Shown here: one piece after another, positions 8,228-17,829 of the stretch
Position numbering within the stretch: the stretch's first letter is position 1
How the letters are laid out: every line of letters begins with the position of its first letter
From: Enterococcus raffinosus
Lineage (GTDB): Bacteria > Bacillota > Bacilli > Lactobacillales > Enterococcaceae
DNA: 62,890 nucleotides
Assembly: GCF_018917525.1 (NCBI RefSeq)
Contig: NZ_JAHLOS010000028.1
Location: 1-62,890, forward strand
Direction: 5' to 3'
Position numbers and translations under genes: made by a program
Notes under the pieces: model-generated
The model's input: the letters and a program-made list of their open reading frames with translations, nothing else
What the model was told of the DNA's origin: nothing
The model's database searches: none

Positions 8228-9982
8228 CTAAATCAGACTAAAGAATAAAATTGGTAATAAGAATAATAAGAACAACGGAACAACTGTCTGCATCGGATCA
8301 GAAATGATCTTGGCAGCTAGGGTCATGCTTACTCGTTCAGGCTCAGACACAGGATCTTTTTTCACGATCGTTCCGTCAATCTTTCCATCGTCTCGTTTCA
8401 GTTTCAGTTTCTTGAACAACTCGTCCTCCGCATCATGCAGCGGTTCCACACTTTTGAGATTTCCTTGAACAAGACGCCGATAGATCGTTCCAATGTCCCC
8501 TTCACAGCGCAAGAGTGTAATTTTCGCGATCCCATTTTTCGGCTCTTTTTCCACATAAGAAACCTCTGTCTCTTCGATGATCTTGTTCAAAGAAACCTCG
8601 TAGACATAGACATTTTTAAAATCCGTTGTGTAGATCAACTGTCCTTTTTTTAAATCTTGAATCCGATGCAACAATACATCTTTATCAAAGATATTATGGG
8701 TAAGTACCACGTAGTTTCCACGTCCCAATTGTTGATCGGAGCGATAAGTCGCCGCTCCAGTCAACAGGTTTTCATTGGCCATTCCGGCGAGGATCGGCAG
8801 ATCAATCGAGACATCGGGAATCACGAGCTTTCCGATGCCCCAATTGTTGGTGGTTGTTTGAACCACCGATTTTGCTTTGGCATAATCAGAGATTTTTACA
8901 CTGGCGATCTGTTTCTCCCCGTAGTTCGCCTTTTGGATTTTGTCGATATTATAAGAGCTCAATTCCTCTGTCGCTCCGACATTGACTGCCGCCGATGCCG
9001 GCTCCTGTTCCATATGAAGATAGCCATAGATCGCCGTGATTAGTACCGCCGTCATCGTTATGAATAGGATAATGAAGAGCGTCTTCGTTACTGTAAATAG
9101 TCGTTTCAAATTCTTCCGGGCTTTCGCCGCGATGATTGGATCATCGGAGCGGAATCGTTTGATGAACCGACGGTATAAACCCATCAATAACGCAAAGATC
9201 GCGATATTCAAACCTAGTGTTGCCAGCACAATATTTTGATAACTCCAGGTATTGCGTTTCTTCACTTTTTTCTTGACTGCCGTTTTGTAATCAATGCGAT
9301 GCCCTGTGACTAACAGTCGAAACGTATTGATTCCCGGTGGCGTACAGGTCAATAGTGTGACTTTGTCTTTTCCCTTATGTATCTTGACCTTGTCGACATC
9401 GCTTGGCAGAATCTCTTCAAAAGAATCGATTTCATAAGCCAAACGTTTGCCTAGAATATTGATAAAAAACAAATCGCCTTCTTTTAGGTTACGGATATCC
9501 GTAAAGAGTACTTGGTTTTTGACCCCACTGTGTCCCGTAATGACTGAGTGAGTGTTCTTTCCGCCAATCGGGATTGAACTGGGTTCAAAATGACCTAACC
9601 CTTTTTCCAATGTTTTAAAGGACGTGCCGTGAAAAAAAGGCATTTGTTTGATATCAATCGCAGGAATGTCCACAGTTCCCATGACATCGCCCTGCTTCAT
9701 GATCTTGTTGTAAACCACTGGATTTCCTGCGGGAAGATTTTCCTGCTTCGCATAAATGTACTCGTTATAAGCTTTGGCTAATGCCCATTGTTTGTCTTTT
9801 TCCTTTTGGGACATCTTTTTCATCGTGTCGTCGTATTCAGAGACTGCCTGACTGCGTTCACGATTGGCTAAGTAATTCCCAACAATTGGATAAAGAAGCG
9901 TCAACACGCCGCCAACGATCATAATGATTGCGAAAATCTTTAAAAAAGAGTGTTTTCGTTTTGGCTTGTTTCGTTTCTTCAT
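8228..9982 (-). CDS. Tandem sortase: class C domain fused to a second sortase domain
   Basis: 584 residues with two complete sortase cores. The first follows a transmembrane helix (14-36) and has H151 (TGHSG), C213 (TLLTC) and R222 (NTFRLL), the pattern of pilin-polymerising class C. A helix at about 250-269, a basic cytoplasmic loop and another helix (about 301-322) lead to the second core with H429 (VLTHN), C493 (TLLRC) and R502/R503, closer to class A. A C-terminal helix (about 566-583) ends the chain. Expected topology puts both active sites outside. I see no clear DPF/W/Y lid before the first core. Inference: domain 1 joins pilins and domain 2 attaches the finished fibre or a pilin to the wall. 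The usual length of a sortase is 200-300 residues. Confidence 0.92.
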   Translation of the reverse strand: MKKRNKPKRKHSFLKIFAIIMIVGGVLTLLYPIVGNYLANRERSQAVSEYDDTMKKMSQKEKDKQWALAKAYNEYIYAKQENLPAGNPVVYNKIMKQGDVMGTVDIPAIDIKQMPFFHGTSFKTLEKGLGHFEPSSIPIGGKNTHSVITGHSGVKNQVLFTDIRNLKEGDLFFINILGKRLAYEIDSFEEILPSDVDKVKIHKGKDKVTLLTCTPPGINTFRLLVTGHRIDYKTAVKKKVKKRNTWSYQNIVLATLGLNIAIFALLMGLYRRFIKRFRSDDPIIAAKARKNLKRLFTVTKTLFIILFITMTAVLITAIYGYLHMEQEPASAAVNVGATEELSSYNIDKIQKANYGEKQIASVKISDYAKAKSVVQTTTNNWGIGKLVIPDVSIDLPILAGMANENLLTGAATYRSDQQLGRGNYVVLTHNIFDKDVLLHRIQDLKKGQLIYTTDFKNVYVYEVSLNKIIEETEVSYVEKEPKNGIAKITLLRCEGDIGTIYRRLVQGNLKSVEPLHDAEDELFKKLKLKRDDGKIDGTIVKKDPVSEPERVSMTLAAKIISDPMQTVVPLFLLFLLPILFFSLI

Positions 9983-10019
9983 GACGGGTCCTTCTTTCCA
10001 ATAGAGAGTTACAATTTGA

Positions 10020-10068
10020 AAGAAAGAATCAAGGATACAAAATAGGTCCGCATCCTAGATTCTTTCTT
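10020..10068 (-). promoter_or_regulatory. Stem-loop between pilin and sortase genes
   Basis: A 17-bp stem with one mismatch (10020-10036 with 10052-10068) lies in the 110-bp gap between the small pilin and the tandem sortase. On the transcribed strand it is followed by a mixed sequence, not a clean T run. It may be a partial terminator or an RNA-processing/stability element giving more pilin than sortase. Confidence 0.6.
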
Positions 10069-10092
10069 CAGTAATGATGCATCAATCAATTC

Positions 10093-10809
10093 TTAAAAAA
10101 CATCTTTTTTGCGATGAATACTAAGCATTCCAAAAGCACCCATAGTAATAATCATCGCCAAAATCCATAGAAGTACTTGTGCGGTTCCAATGTTTCCACT
10201 GGTTTGCGGCAGCTTCTTAATTTCTCCTTTTTCATCGACTTCGATTGGCGTACCATCCGGTCCCTTTGTCACAGGTACCTTAGGGGTGTCGCCTACAACG
10301 CTGGATTTCGGATAGATATAGACCTCATTCAAAGGTTCTCCCGTTTGTTGAGGAAACGGCAGCTCAACGACAACGGGTTCCATTACATCTTTAAGCTGTG
10401 CGTGTTCCTTCTCAACAATCTGATACATCCCTTGAACAAGGTTGCCTGCATGAGCGAGCCCATTTTCATCCGTGGTCACCGTTGTTTGAAACGCGCCATC
10501 CCCTTGAACAGGTTCAAATCCAGATGCTCCTTGGATTGGTGTGACACGCGTAATTTCATAAGACATCCCTGGCAGCGGGTCAAGAGTTTTGCCATTTGCA
10601 TCTTTCACTTGATCGACTTTCGTTCCATCTAACGGCAACGTATCGGCAATCTTTTCAAAATCGACAATCTTGTACTTTTGAATGTAGATGTTATAACCAG
10701 AATTCTCCATATCTTTAGCTGCATCTGCTTCGGCATGAGCAGATGCCACTCCGCCAAAGCTCAGGAAGGAAACAAACAAACAGAACAACAAACGACGTAG
10801 TTTTTTCAT
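10093..10809 (-). CDS. Small pilin with LPQTS sorting signal (probable base pilin)
   Basis: 238 residues. A signal peptide ends near AHAEA (about residue 27), followed by a single pilin N-domain. VYIYPKSS is a typical pilin motif, its Lys being the usual point of sortase-C linkage, and MYQIVEKE is an E-box-like segment. The end has LPQTSG, a hydrophobic helix and a basic tail, i.e. a wall-sorting signal. It starts 1 bp after the tip-adhesin stop codon, so the two are co-translated. Its small size and position next to the sortase fit a basal/anchoring pilin, as in three-pilin systems such as EbpABC, though gene order differs. Confidence 0.85.
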   Translation of the reverse strand: MKKLRRLLFCLFVSFLSFGGVASAHAEADAAKDMENSGYNIYIQKYKIVDFEKIADTLPLDGTKVDQVKDANGKTLDPLPGMSYEITRVTPIQGASGFEPVQGDGAFQTTVTTDENGLAHAGNLVQGMYQIVEKEHAQLKDVMEPVVVELPFPQQTGEPLNEVYIYPKSSVVGDTPKVPVTKGPDGTPIEVDEKGEIKKLPQTSGNIGTAQVLLWILAMIITMGAFGMLSIHRKKDVF

Positions 10810-10810
10810 T

Positions 10811-13800
10811 TTAGTTTCCTCCCCTTACTTTGATCGGTCGAAAATGTAAGAATACTCCGGCCATACCAATTATCAAGAGAGCCACGGACACAATCAAGAT
10901 GATTCGCATCGCTTTGGTTCCACCAGTAAATGGTAATTTGGTTTGACCTTTATCTGAAACATGCACAATAGCCACATAGTTGTACTGTGGAACATTTACA
11001 TGGATTGGATCTTTTAATAATTCAAATCCATCCGGTGCTTTTGTTTCAACGATTGTATAATCACCAGGAGGTAAACTAATATCAAATTCCAACCAGCCCG
11101 AATTATCAGTCACTTGAATAGTACCGATTTTATCCGCTGCCTTTGGATTGTCACTCTTACCTTTGTACAATTGGAACTCTGCGCCTTTTAAGGCATGTGT
11201 TGTACTGGACTCAATTTCGGCATCACTTAACTTTCCATCCCCATCAGCATCAATAACAGAACCCTCTTCATACTTAAAAAGTTTAATCCTTGATAAACGA
11301 GATAATCCCGCATTAACATCAGTCACACTATAAATTTTATCCGTTCCAGTAAGTAATGTAGGTAGGTTCTCCAAGACTGGTTGTTTATATTCCGGTGTTT
11401 TAAAGTCCTCTGGATCTGCTTTCGAGTTAAGCGTAGGATCACTACCAACTAACTGCTTAGTTACAATAGCGATTTTTTGAGTAACGACAATATCGCCCAC
11501 CATAAATTCTGCAAGGTAGTCCCCTTCAGGTAAATTATTAAATTTATATTTGCCTTTATCAGCCCCTGTAGATTCTGTCTTAACATTTGAATCTCCTGAA
11601 GAGTCAATAAATTTCTCACCTATTAGGTTTTCCTTTACTAATTGTTTGACGTAGCTTCCATTTTTTTTACTAGTCCGGTAAAGTTTTACTGAAATATTTC
11701 CAACCGGCTCTTCTCCAGAATTAATCAAACCATTGTAGTTATCGTCATACCAGACATATCCAGAAAAATCTCTACCGTAAACCGTTGTCTCAACAACGTT
11801 ACTGTTTGTAGGTAGATCAAGCTTGTTATTTATTGAAGCTCCATTTTTATAAATGTTCCCAGCCATTTGATTTGTTGGAGAAATTGTAATTTTTATTTTT
11901 AGTTTGTCCCCTATGCCCATTTCGTCTTTCACAAACATAAAACCTTTAGCATTTTTAACTTTTGTAATGCTTTCTGTCTTAGGATTAAATTTCGACCAAA
12001 GAGATAAATCTATACTATTTGGATTAGTTTTTTCAGAGCCAGAAGTTAAACTATTATTATAATAAATATCCGCACTCCCATCAGCTATCTCTACTTTTTT
12101 GATTGTGTAAGAACCGTTGAAATTCGTTCCACGTGTATCTCCTTGATAAGGCAAGATATCCATTAACCTTAAATCTAATAACTTTTCAGAACTGTTGTTT
12201 GTTAAATCAACTGTGTAAGTAATATCTGTACTTAAGCTTGTATCTGCTGAATCATTTTCACCTACCTCAATTGCTTCTTTATCAACACTTTTTTTAAGTA
12301 TAATTTGTTGGCTTTGAGTTAACTGAACTTTTCCATAAGAAGTACGAAAGTATGCTCCTTTTACATCTTTTTGACTAGGATCATCTGTCAGCCATATCTC
12401 TCCCACTGTCTTCACTGTTTGCTCAGCTACAAGTGAAGAATTAAAAGTCAGATTCTTTAATATGGTTGTTGTTGTAAAATCAACTTCAGCTAAATCGGAA
12501 TTCATCGGATTTCGTTTAGGAAGCTCCCAAACTATGGTAGTTGTTCCATCGGCATTATTTACAAGACTTTTTGGAGTTATTTTTTTTCCAGTATTGTCTA
12601 CAGCCGAACCTTCATCATAAGCAAGACCATTAGGTAATGTTGTGGTCAATTGAATAGTATGATTCACTGGTAATTTAGAATTGATTTCTCCAGTAACTTT
12701 CCATTTCACAGTTTCATTTGTCTTATAGATATTTTTTTTAGGATTAGTAGTTGTTTCAATCCCAAAAGGTACGATAAACACTGAATCTCCCCAATGTCCA
12801 CCACCATTATGGCTAGCAGTACATTTCCCAGATGAATCAAAGGTAGATGGAGTATAATTTTCACCCAATGCCGGCATCTGATTTAGAAGTGTTCCATTTT
12901 TATCATAAGAATACGAATCCATAGTTACTACATGAGAATCACCATTCGAATCTTTAGCTCCTGCTTTACCAATAATCTCTACTGGGACCCGAAAATAAAA
13001 GCTATAATCTTTCTCCTCCGATAAAACCGATACCGCTTTTATTGCTCCTATTTTCCCGCCGGAGGCTACTGCCGCCGTCGAAGAACTGTACCAAGTGTAT
13101 TCATTTTCTAGCGTACTCTTCGCTTTCCTTGTAAGTGAAGGCATATTTCCAGATTTTTTAATACCATATTTAAGCTGACTTTTATCAACATAGCCCGTTT
13201 TAGAGAGCGCCGTTAAATCCATTTCCCTAGTCGGATCATATTTGAAGGAATTGGCATTCCACCTTAGAAATGTTTCTACTTTCCTAACCGCTGAAGGATT
13301 AGCATAAGCAATCTGTCCAAGATATGCATCACTTGCTCCTTGCTCAACTTTTCCATCACCCGAAATGGATCTATGTGGGTTCCCGCTACTATCGTAAGGA
13401 GCTATTATTCCTTTATCGACGTTATATCTCATTACACCCACACCTGTTGTATAAGCACCGCTTGGTTCTTTTCCTGCAGAAATCACAGTCTCTGTATTTA
13501 CAGAGTGACTTTCGCCTTCATAGGTGATACTTGAAATATTTACTGTTGTTTGGTAAACACCTTTAGCTTTTGATTCCAGATATTCTCTAGACCATTCGAC
13601 GACCATACTAACACTAGAAAAAATTTTATTATTAGCTGAGACTTTATTTCCAGCTAAAGTATACGTATAAGGATTATTCAATGCAGCATAATTCCCATTA
13701 CTTACCAAAAATGAGTTTCCCGATGCTAAAGTGATAAAATCTCCCGAATTGAAAGCACCAATCTGTTTCTTTTCATTGGTACTAACGGCAGGTTCCTGCA

Positions 13801-15505
13801 AATAGAGTTTGCCAGTATTCCCCCTGGGAATCGCCAAATCGATTAACGCATCTGTAAACTTCAGCGAATTTCCAGCTGTATTGTATTCTTTCCAGGTCCA
13901 GTTAGACGCGGTAGTACTAGAAGTTGCTGGAGAGTATGCTATAGGCTTAACCGGCTTTGCACCAGTACTACTGAAAGGAACATTTGCAAATGTTCCTCCA
14001 TCAGTCGCGCTATACTTAGAGCTTGAAGTTATAGAATAGCTAACGTTACCACTGGGAAATGTCGCTCCTCTGAAATCACCTACAGCTCTTCCAACTAAGG
14101 TTTTTAAAGTAAGTGTAACTCCTAATCCTACTGCATCCCAGTCGTTACTTTTTCCTGTACCAGGGCTTCCTTGAACAAACGAGTTGAGATTGACCCTACC
14201 ACCTTTATGCAATGTTGGTTCTATTGATGCTTTGGCTGTAACTTTTGTCTGAGGAACGTTCAGATTCGTCTCATTAGTTGAATCATATTCTTTATTTATC
14301 TCAACGACTTCACCAGTCTTCTCATTTTCCGCACTTAAAATAGTTAGTTTGATATTTGGTTGTAAATTATGACCATGCTTTGCACCAAAGACACATACAA
14401 CAATCGGAATAATAATATTACTATTTCCCGGTTCAGTCAGAGTATCTTCTACATAACCGAGTGAAGATTTCGTTTTTGACGTATCATCTCTTAGTTCTCC
14501 ATAATCTTCTGGTCCTTGCATCACAGCCGCATTGAACCGCTCTTCACCATCAGCTGCAATGGTATAGGCATTTGGTAATTCCATGTCTAATCGATACTTT
14601 ACATTTTTATAATTCACTGCGGGGTTGGTACTTTCCATAGAAAATGCCACTTTATATGCAACAGAATCATAAGTTCTGACAACACCATTTTCACCATTCA
14701 GGTCGTACCCCGGGAGGCTACTTCCTACAAGGTCAAAATCCTTAGTTCCATCAGTTACACTAAGACGTAGTCCAGTTACCTCAACAGCAGGATTTGATTT
14801 CGTTTTCACACTAACTCCCGTTTCATTTAAACTAGGTAGTTCCCCTTGAAACTCTAATGGTTTAAAAGAATCTTTAGCGGTGAATTCTTTTTCTTCTACT
14901 TCATTTAATGTCGGCAAAGAAGCGTTTTTTTCTTTCTTTATAAACTGGAACAATGTTTGTTCTTTGTTTTCCGTTACAGAAGTAACTCCAACATCTACTT
15001 TTCCTTGAACCTGTTTTTCAAAAAATAGTTTTGTTGTAGAATTTTGGACTATTTTTAAATACGTGGAAATAGTTTTTCCCTCACCATTAGTGACATAAAT
15101 TAATTCATTCTGATTCAATCCATCAGTTGAGTTTATAGATCCGTCAACAGTTTCTTGTTTCTCTTCTATTTGCTTAATTATCTCTTCTTCTTTAAAGTCC
15201 GTTTCAGAAATACTTTTCACTAGAAGGTCTTCTTGTTTTGAAGAAATCGTAAACTTATTCACATCGGAAAATCTAAGTAGTTGCCCTCCCTTAGATTCAA
15301 TACCTAATTGTTCAGATGAGGATTTTGTTTCCAACAAATCCTGTGTGATGTTTTTATCATCCCTATAAACATTTACTAATACATCTTTAGTATCATCAGC
15401 TTTCAAGAGCATTCCTTTAGGAGTAGTTAGGTATAAAACTACTCCTAAAAGAAGAATGATGGGAAGAACAATTGCGATTTTTTTATTTTTCCTTATTTTC
15501 TGCAT
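10811..15505 (-). CDS. Large pilus tip adhesin
   Basis: 1564 residues. After an N-terminal secretion helix (about 10-28) comes a long region of predicted beta-sandwich domains. Then an SdrD-B-like domain (near 1250; SGYVWYDDNYNGLINSGEEPVG) and a SpaA/Cna-B domain (about 1410-1515) with a VETKAPDGFELL E-box precede LPFTG near residue 1525, a hydrophobic helix and a basic tail. A DADGDGKLSDAE loop inside the SpaA domain looks like a calcium-binding EF-hand loop. I see no pilin YPK motif, which fits a tip subunit that terminates the fibre. It follows the backbone gene by 24 bp. The ligand cannot be read from the sequence. Confidence 0.88.
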   Translation of the reverse strand: MQKIRKNKKIAIVLPIILLLGVVLYLTTPKGMLLKADDTKDVLVNVYRDDKNITQDLLETKSSSEQLGIESKGGQLLRFSDVNKFTISSKQEDLLVKSISETDFKEEEIIKQIEEKQETVDGSINSTDGLNQNELIYVTNGEGKTISTYLKIVQNSTTKLFFEKQVQGKVDVGVTSVTENKEQTLFQFIKKEKNASLPTLNEVEEKEFTAKDSFKPLEFQGELPSLNETGVSVKTKSNPAVEVTGLRLSVTDGTKDFDLVGSSLPGYDLNGENGVVRTYDSVAYKVAFSMESTNPAVNYKNVKYRLDMELPNAYTIAADGEERFNAAVMQGPEDYGELRDDTSKTKSSLGYVEDTLTEPGNSNIIIPIVVCVFGAKHGHNLQPNIKLTILSAENEKTGEVVEINKEYDSTNETNLNVPQTKVTAKASIEPTLHKGGRVNLNSFVQGSPGTGKSNDWDAVGLGVTLTLKTLVGRAVGDFRGATFPSGNVSYSITSSSKYSATDGGTFANVPFSSTGAKPVKPIAYSPATSSTTASNWTWKEYNTAGNSLKFTDALIDLAIPRGNTGKLYLQEPAVSTNEKKQIGAFNSGDFITLASGNSFLVSNGNYAALNNPYTYTLAGNKVSANNKIFSSVSMVVEWSREYLESKAKGVYQTTVNISSITYEGESHSVNTETVISAGKEPSGAYTTGVGVMRYNVDKGIIAPYDSSGNPHRSISGDGKVEQGASDAYLGQIAYANPSAVRKVETFLRWNANSFKYDPTREMDLTALSKTGYVDKSQLKYGIKKSGNMPSLTRKAKSTLENEYTWYSSSTAAVASGGKIGAIKAVSVLSEEKDYSFYFRVPVEIIGKAGAKDSNGDSHVVTMDSYSYDKNGTLLNQMPALGENYTPSTFDSSGKCTASHNGGGHWGDSVFIVPFGIETTTNPKKNIYKTNETVKWKVTGEINSKLPVNHTIQLTTTLPNGLAYDEGSAVDNTGKKITPKSLVNNADGTTTIVWELPKRNPMNSDLAEVDFTTTTILKNLTFNSSLVAEQTVKTVGEIWLTDDPSQKDVKGAYFRTSYGKVQLTQSQQIILKKSVDKEAIEVGENDSADTSLSTDITYTVDLTNNSSEKLLDLRLMDILPYQGDTRGTNFNGSYTIKKVEIADGSADIYYNNSLTSGSEKTNPNSIDLSLWSKFNPKTESITKVKNAKGFMFVKDEMGIGDKLKIKITISPTNQMAGNIYKNGASINNKLDLPTNSNVVETTVYGRDFSGYVWYDDNYNGLINSGEEPVGNISVKLYRTSKKNGSYVKQLVKENLIGEKFIDSSGDSNVKTESTGADKGKYKFNNLPEGDYLAEFMVGDIVVTQKIAIVTKQLVGSDPTLNSKADPEDFKTPEYKQPVLENLPTLLTGTDKIYSVTDVNAGLSRLSRIKLFKYEEGSVIDADGDGKLSDAEIESSTTHALKGAEFQLYKGKSDNPKAADKIGTIQVTDNSGWLEFDISLPPGDYTIVETKAPDGFELLKDPIHVNVPQYNYVAIVHVSDKGQTKLPFTGGTKAMRIILIVSVALLIIGMAGVFLHFRPIKVRGGN

Positions 15506-15529
15506 GACTTGCCCATCCTTTCATCGTCT

Positions 15530-17335
15530 CTATTGAACGGTACGGCGTTTTTTATCAATTGCGATTGACGCTGTACCAATTGTGATTGCCCCAATTGCAA
15601 TAATGATCAACAATGTTGTTCCTGTTCCACCTGTAAATGGTAATTTAGTTTGTACTTTATTTTCTACATGTACTAATACATCTTTGGGATCCAATTTTAC
15701 CGTTACTTTAATCGGATCTTTCAATAACTCAAATCCATCGGGTGATGTTGTTTCCACTAACCAATAATCTCTTTCAATATCCGCATGTGCCCATGTTGGT
15801 TCGTCTGCATCTTGAATGCCATCTCCATCAGTATCTGTGTACCAATCTAGTGCCAATCCATCAAATTGTGCATGTCCACTTGCATCTGTTGTATCTTTTA
15901 AGAATGTCACTCCTGTTGGTAACGCTGGTGTAGCAGTCCCATCATCATTCAAAGTATATGATTCTCCGTTTGATGCTAAGTATTTCTTATCTTTTGCATT
16001 TTGTTCACTCGTTGCAATATAGAATTCTGCTCCTGCTAATTTCTTCGAACTGTCTTCTTCTGTTTTATCAATCTCAAATCCACCATCAAAATATTCCGGG
16101 TTATTTTCACTCGGTGTATCTACTGGCTTTTGACCTGGAATCAAGTATCCACTATCAAATTCATTTTCAATATAACCATTAAAGTCTACATCCGTATGTG
16201 TATGATAAATTGCACGAATATCTGTGTAGTTACCTTCGACTTTTTTCATTCCAGCTTCTGTCAATTCAATACGAACATCCGTCTTTGTTCCATCTTTTAC
16301 TTTAGAGATCGGGCTTGTCGTTGCCGCAGCACCATCTTTTGTTACCGTATAGTCAGTGTTCAAAGTTAATTTCGTCCATGTTGAACCATCGTATACTTCA
16401 ACTTCTACATCATCCAAGTGTAATTGCTCATTTAATTCATCATGAATATAGAAATGATTCGCATAGACTTCATCTCCTGCACTTACAACTAAATCCGGTA
16501 ATTTATTTCCATCTTTATCATAGACATTCGTAATAGTCATGTCCTTATCTGCTTCGAAATACAGCCCTGTAGGCAATTTCACTTGTGCTTCCCATTGGAA
16601 CGACTGACCAGCTTTAATCGAATAGCCTTTTTGTCCCTCAATTGTTTTATCCAATGATGTATCATTAACAATATTTTTCGGGTACACATGAACGTCATAA
16701 ATTAACTTATTTTCATTGTCCCGTTTTGTTTGTGGCAAATATGCAAAGAATGGTGCCATTGGTGTTGCGACTTTTTTCGATTCACCAGTTCCATCAGTAT
16801 ACGTATAATCACCACTGGCATTTGGAACTTCACGAATCAGGTAAATACCATCCGCTGCTTTACCATTACCAACATTGAAAGTAGTCGTACCAAAACCAGC
16901 ACCTGTCGTATAATCACCGGTCTTTTGCTTAATTGCTGTAAATGTTGGATCTACATCATAATGCGTTCCAGCTACTTGTTTCGTTGGATCATCTAAAGCA
17001 TAGTAGTTACCAGATGAATCCTTTTTAGGAATAACACGGACGATTTCAAATTCTACATCACCCATCAAATCTTTTCCTGCCAAACTAGGAGCAGTTCCGG
17101 GATCCAATTTCTCCCCATCTCCACGTTCGCCTAATTCAGCCGAACTTTTGATTTCATATTTCCATAGAGTGATTGTTCGATCTGATGTATTGTCAGATAT
17201 TGCATTAGTGCTAATATACGGTGTATCTGGTGTTGCATAGACCACTGATCCTAATCCCGTGCCTGCTGACCCTAAGATTGCCAAGACCCCTAACGTTGTT
17301 GCTGTTTTACTTATCCATTTTCTTTTATTCTTCAT
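15530..17335 (-). CDS. Major (backbone) pilin
   Basis: 601 residues. A signal peptide (about 1-35) is followed by an N-domain with the pilin motif VHVYPKN (Lys near residue 219). A middle isopeptide domain and a C-terminal SpaA domain have the E-box YWLVETTSPDGFELL (near 526). LPFTGG (near 565), a membrane helix and KKRR complete the sorting signal. Length and layout match sortase-C backbone pilins such as EbpC (about 627 residues). A DTDGDGIQDADE loop near residue 500 resembles a calcium-binding loop. It is the first gene of the pilus operon, 255 bp from the inverted repeat of the recombinase switch, so its expression should depend most directly on switch orientation. Confidence 0.93.
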   Translation of the reverse strand: MKNKRKWISKTATTLGVLAILGSAGTGLGSVVYATPDTPYISTNAISDNTSDRTITLWKYEIKSSAELGERGDGEKLDPGTAPSLAGKDLMGDVEFEIVRVIPKKDSSGNYYALDDPTKQVAGTHYDVDPTFTAIKQKTGDYTTGAGFGTTTFNVGNGKAADGIYLIREVPNASGDYTYTDGTGESKKVATPMAPFFAYLPQTKRDNENKLIYDVHVYPKNIVNDTSLDKTIEGQKGYSIKAGQSFQWEAQVKLPTGLYFEADKDMTITNVYDKDGNKLPDLVVSAGDEVYANHFYIHDELNEQLHLDDVEVEVYDGSTWTKLTLNTDYTVTKDGAAATTSPISKVKDGTKTDVRIELTEAGMKKVEGNYTDIRAIYHTHTDVDFNGYIENEFDSGYLIPGQKPVDTPSENNPEYFDGGFEIDKTEEDSSKKLAGAEFYIATSEQNAKDKKYLASNGESYTLNDDGTATPALPTGVTFLKDTTDASGHAQFDGLALDWYTDTDGDGIQDADEPTWAHADIERDYWLVETTSPDGFELLKDPIKVTVKLDPKDVLVHVENKVQTKLPFTGGTGTTLLIIIAIGAITIGTASIAIDKKRRTVQ

Positions 17336-17589
17336 AATGAACTCCTTTACTTTTGTTTTTTACTCTTAAATTAGCTAAACTAGATACATGAGAAGTGGTT
17401 ACCGCCAAATTTCTCACATAGTCCTTTTTCCAATGTTCAAGGAAGATTGCTTTCTTCTTTGAGCATTGGGAAATCATAAAAAATTAGTATGTCTGTCCTT
17501 CGATAAACATACCTCCTTTCAAGATTCGAATAAGTTAACTTTTTTGGTTAAGATCCTTAGTTCTCAACAAATAACTAACATAATTTATT
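17336..17589 (-). promoter_or_regulatory. Leader of the pilus operon with 16-bp stem-loop
   Basis: The 254 bp between the backbone pilin ATG and the inverted repeat contain a strong stem-loop (17430-17445 with 17454-17469; two G-U pairs) and a Shine-Dalgarno AAAGGAG before the pilin. I found no convincing -35/-10 pair on the minus strand here, which suggests that the operon relies on a promoter carried by the invertible segment. A tiny frame reading MFIEGQTY starts immediately after GGAGGT but its spacing is too short to trust. Confidence 0.6.
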
Positions 17590-17613
17590 CTTAGTCCTGC
17601 AAAAAACTAGAAA
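17590..17613 (+). repeat. Left inverted repeat of switch 1
   Basis: 24 bp, beginning CTTAGTCCTGC and ending AACTAGAAA, identical to the reverse complement of 19167-19190. Half-sites CCTG and CTAG flank a 7-bp A-rich centre, the layout of a tyrosine-recombinase core site. Confidence 0.92.
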
Positions 17614-17655
17614 AGCACTAGAACTCCTTGAAAATAAAGGGGTTCTAGTGCTTTT
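17611..17655. terminator. Terminator just inside the left end of switch 1
   Basis: A 19-bp stem with one mismatch (17611-17629 with 17637-17655) flanked by A and T runs. On the minus strand it would stop recombinase read-through before the pilus operon. After inversion it would instead sit at the right end. Confidence 0.88.
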
Positions 17656-17671
17656 TGACGATGATTGACGG
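17655..17671 (+). other. Left arm-type sites of switch 1
   Basis: TTGACG at 17655 and TTGACGG at 17665, 10 bp apart in the same direction. The same paired motif is at the equivalent place of switch 2 (57218 and 57228). Probable binding sites for the N-terminal arm-binding domain of the recombinase. Confidence 0.6.
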
Positions 17672-17829
17672 TTAATCATCATTTCTACAAAAAATTTTTT
17701 TCTAGAAAAAATTTAATTAGAGACTAAATATCTAATTATAAGTTATCGGCAAAAAAAGAGAGCGCTTTCTTAAAAAACAAAAAAAGACCTCCCCAAAAAA
17801 ATTTGAGTGTTTTTTTAATTATTTCCGTG

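Noticed and set aside
17490-17520. Leader peptide MFIEGQTY before the pilus operon
   Set aside because: The ATG directly follows GGAGGT, too close for normal initiation.
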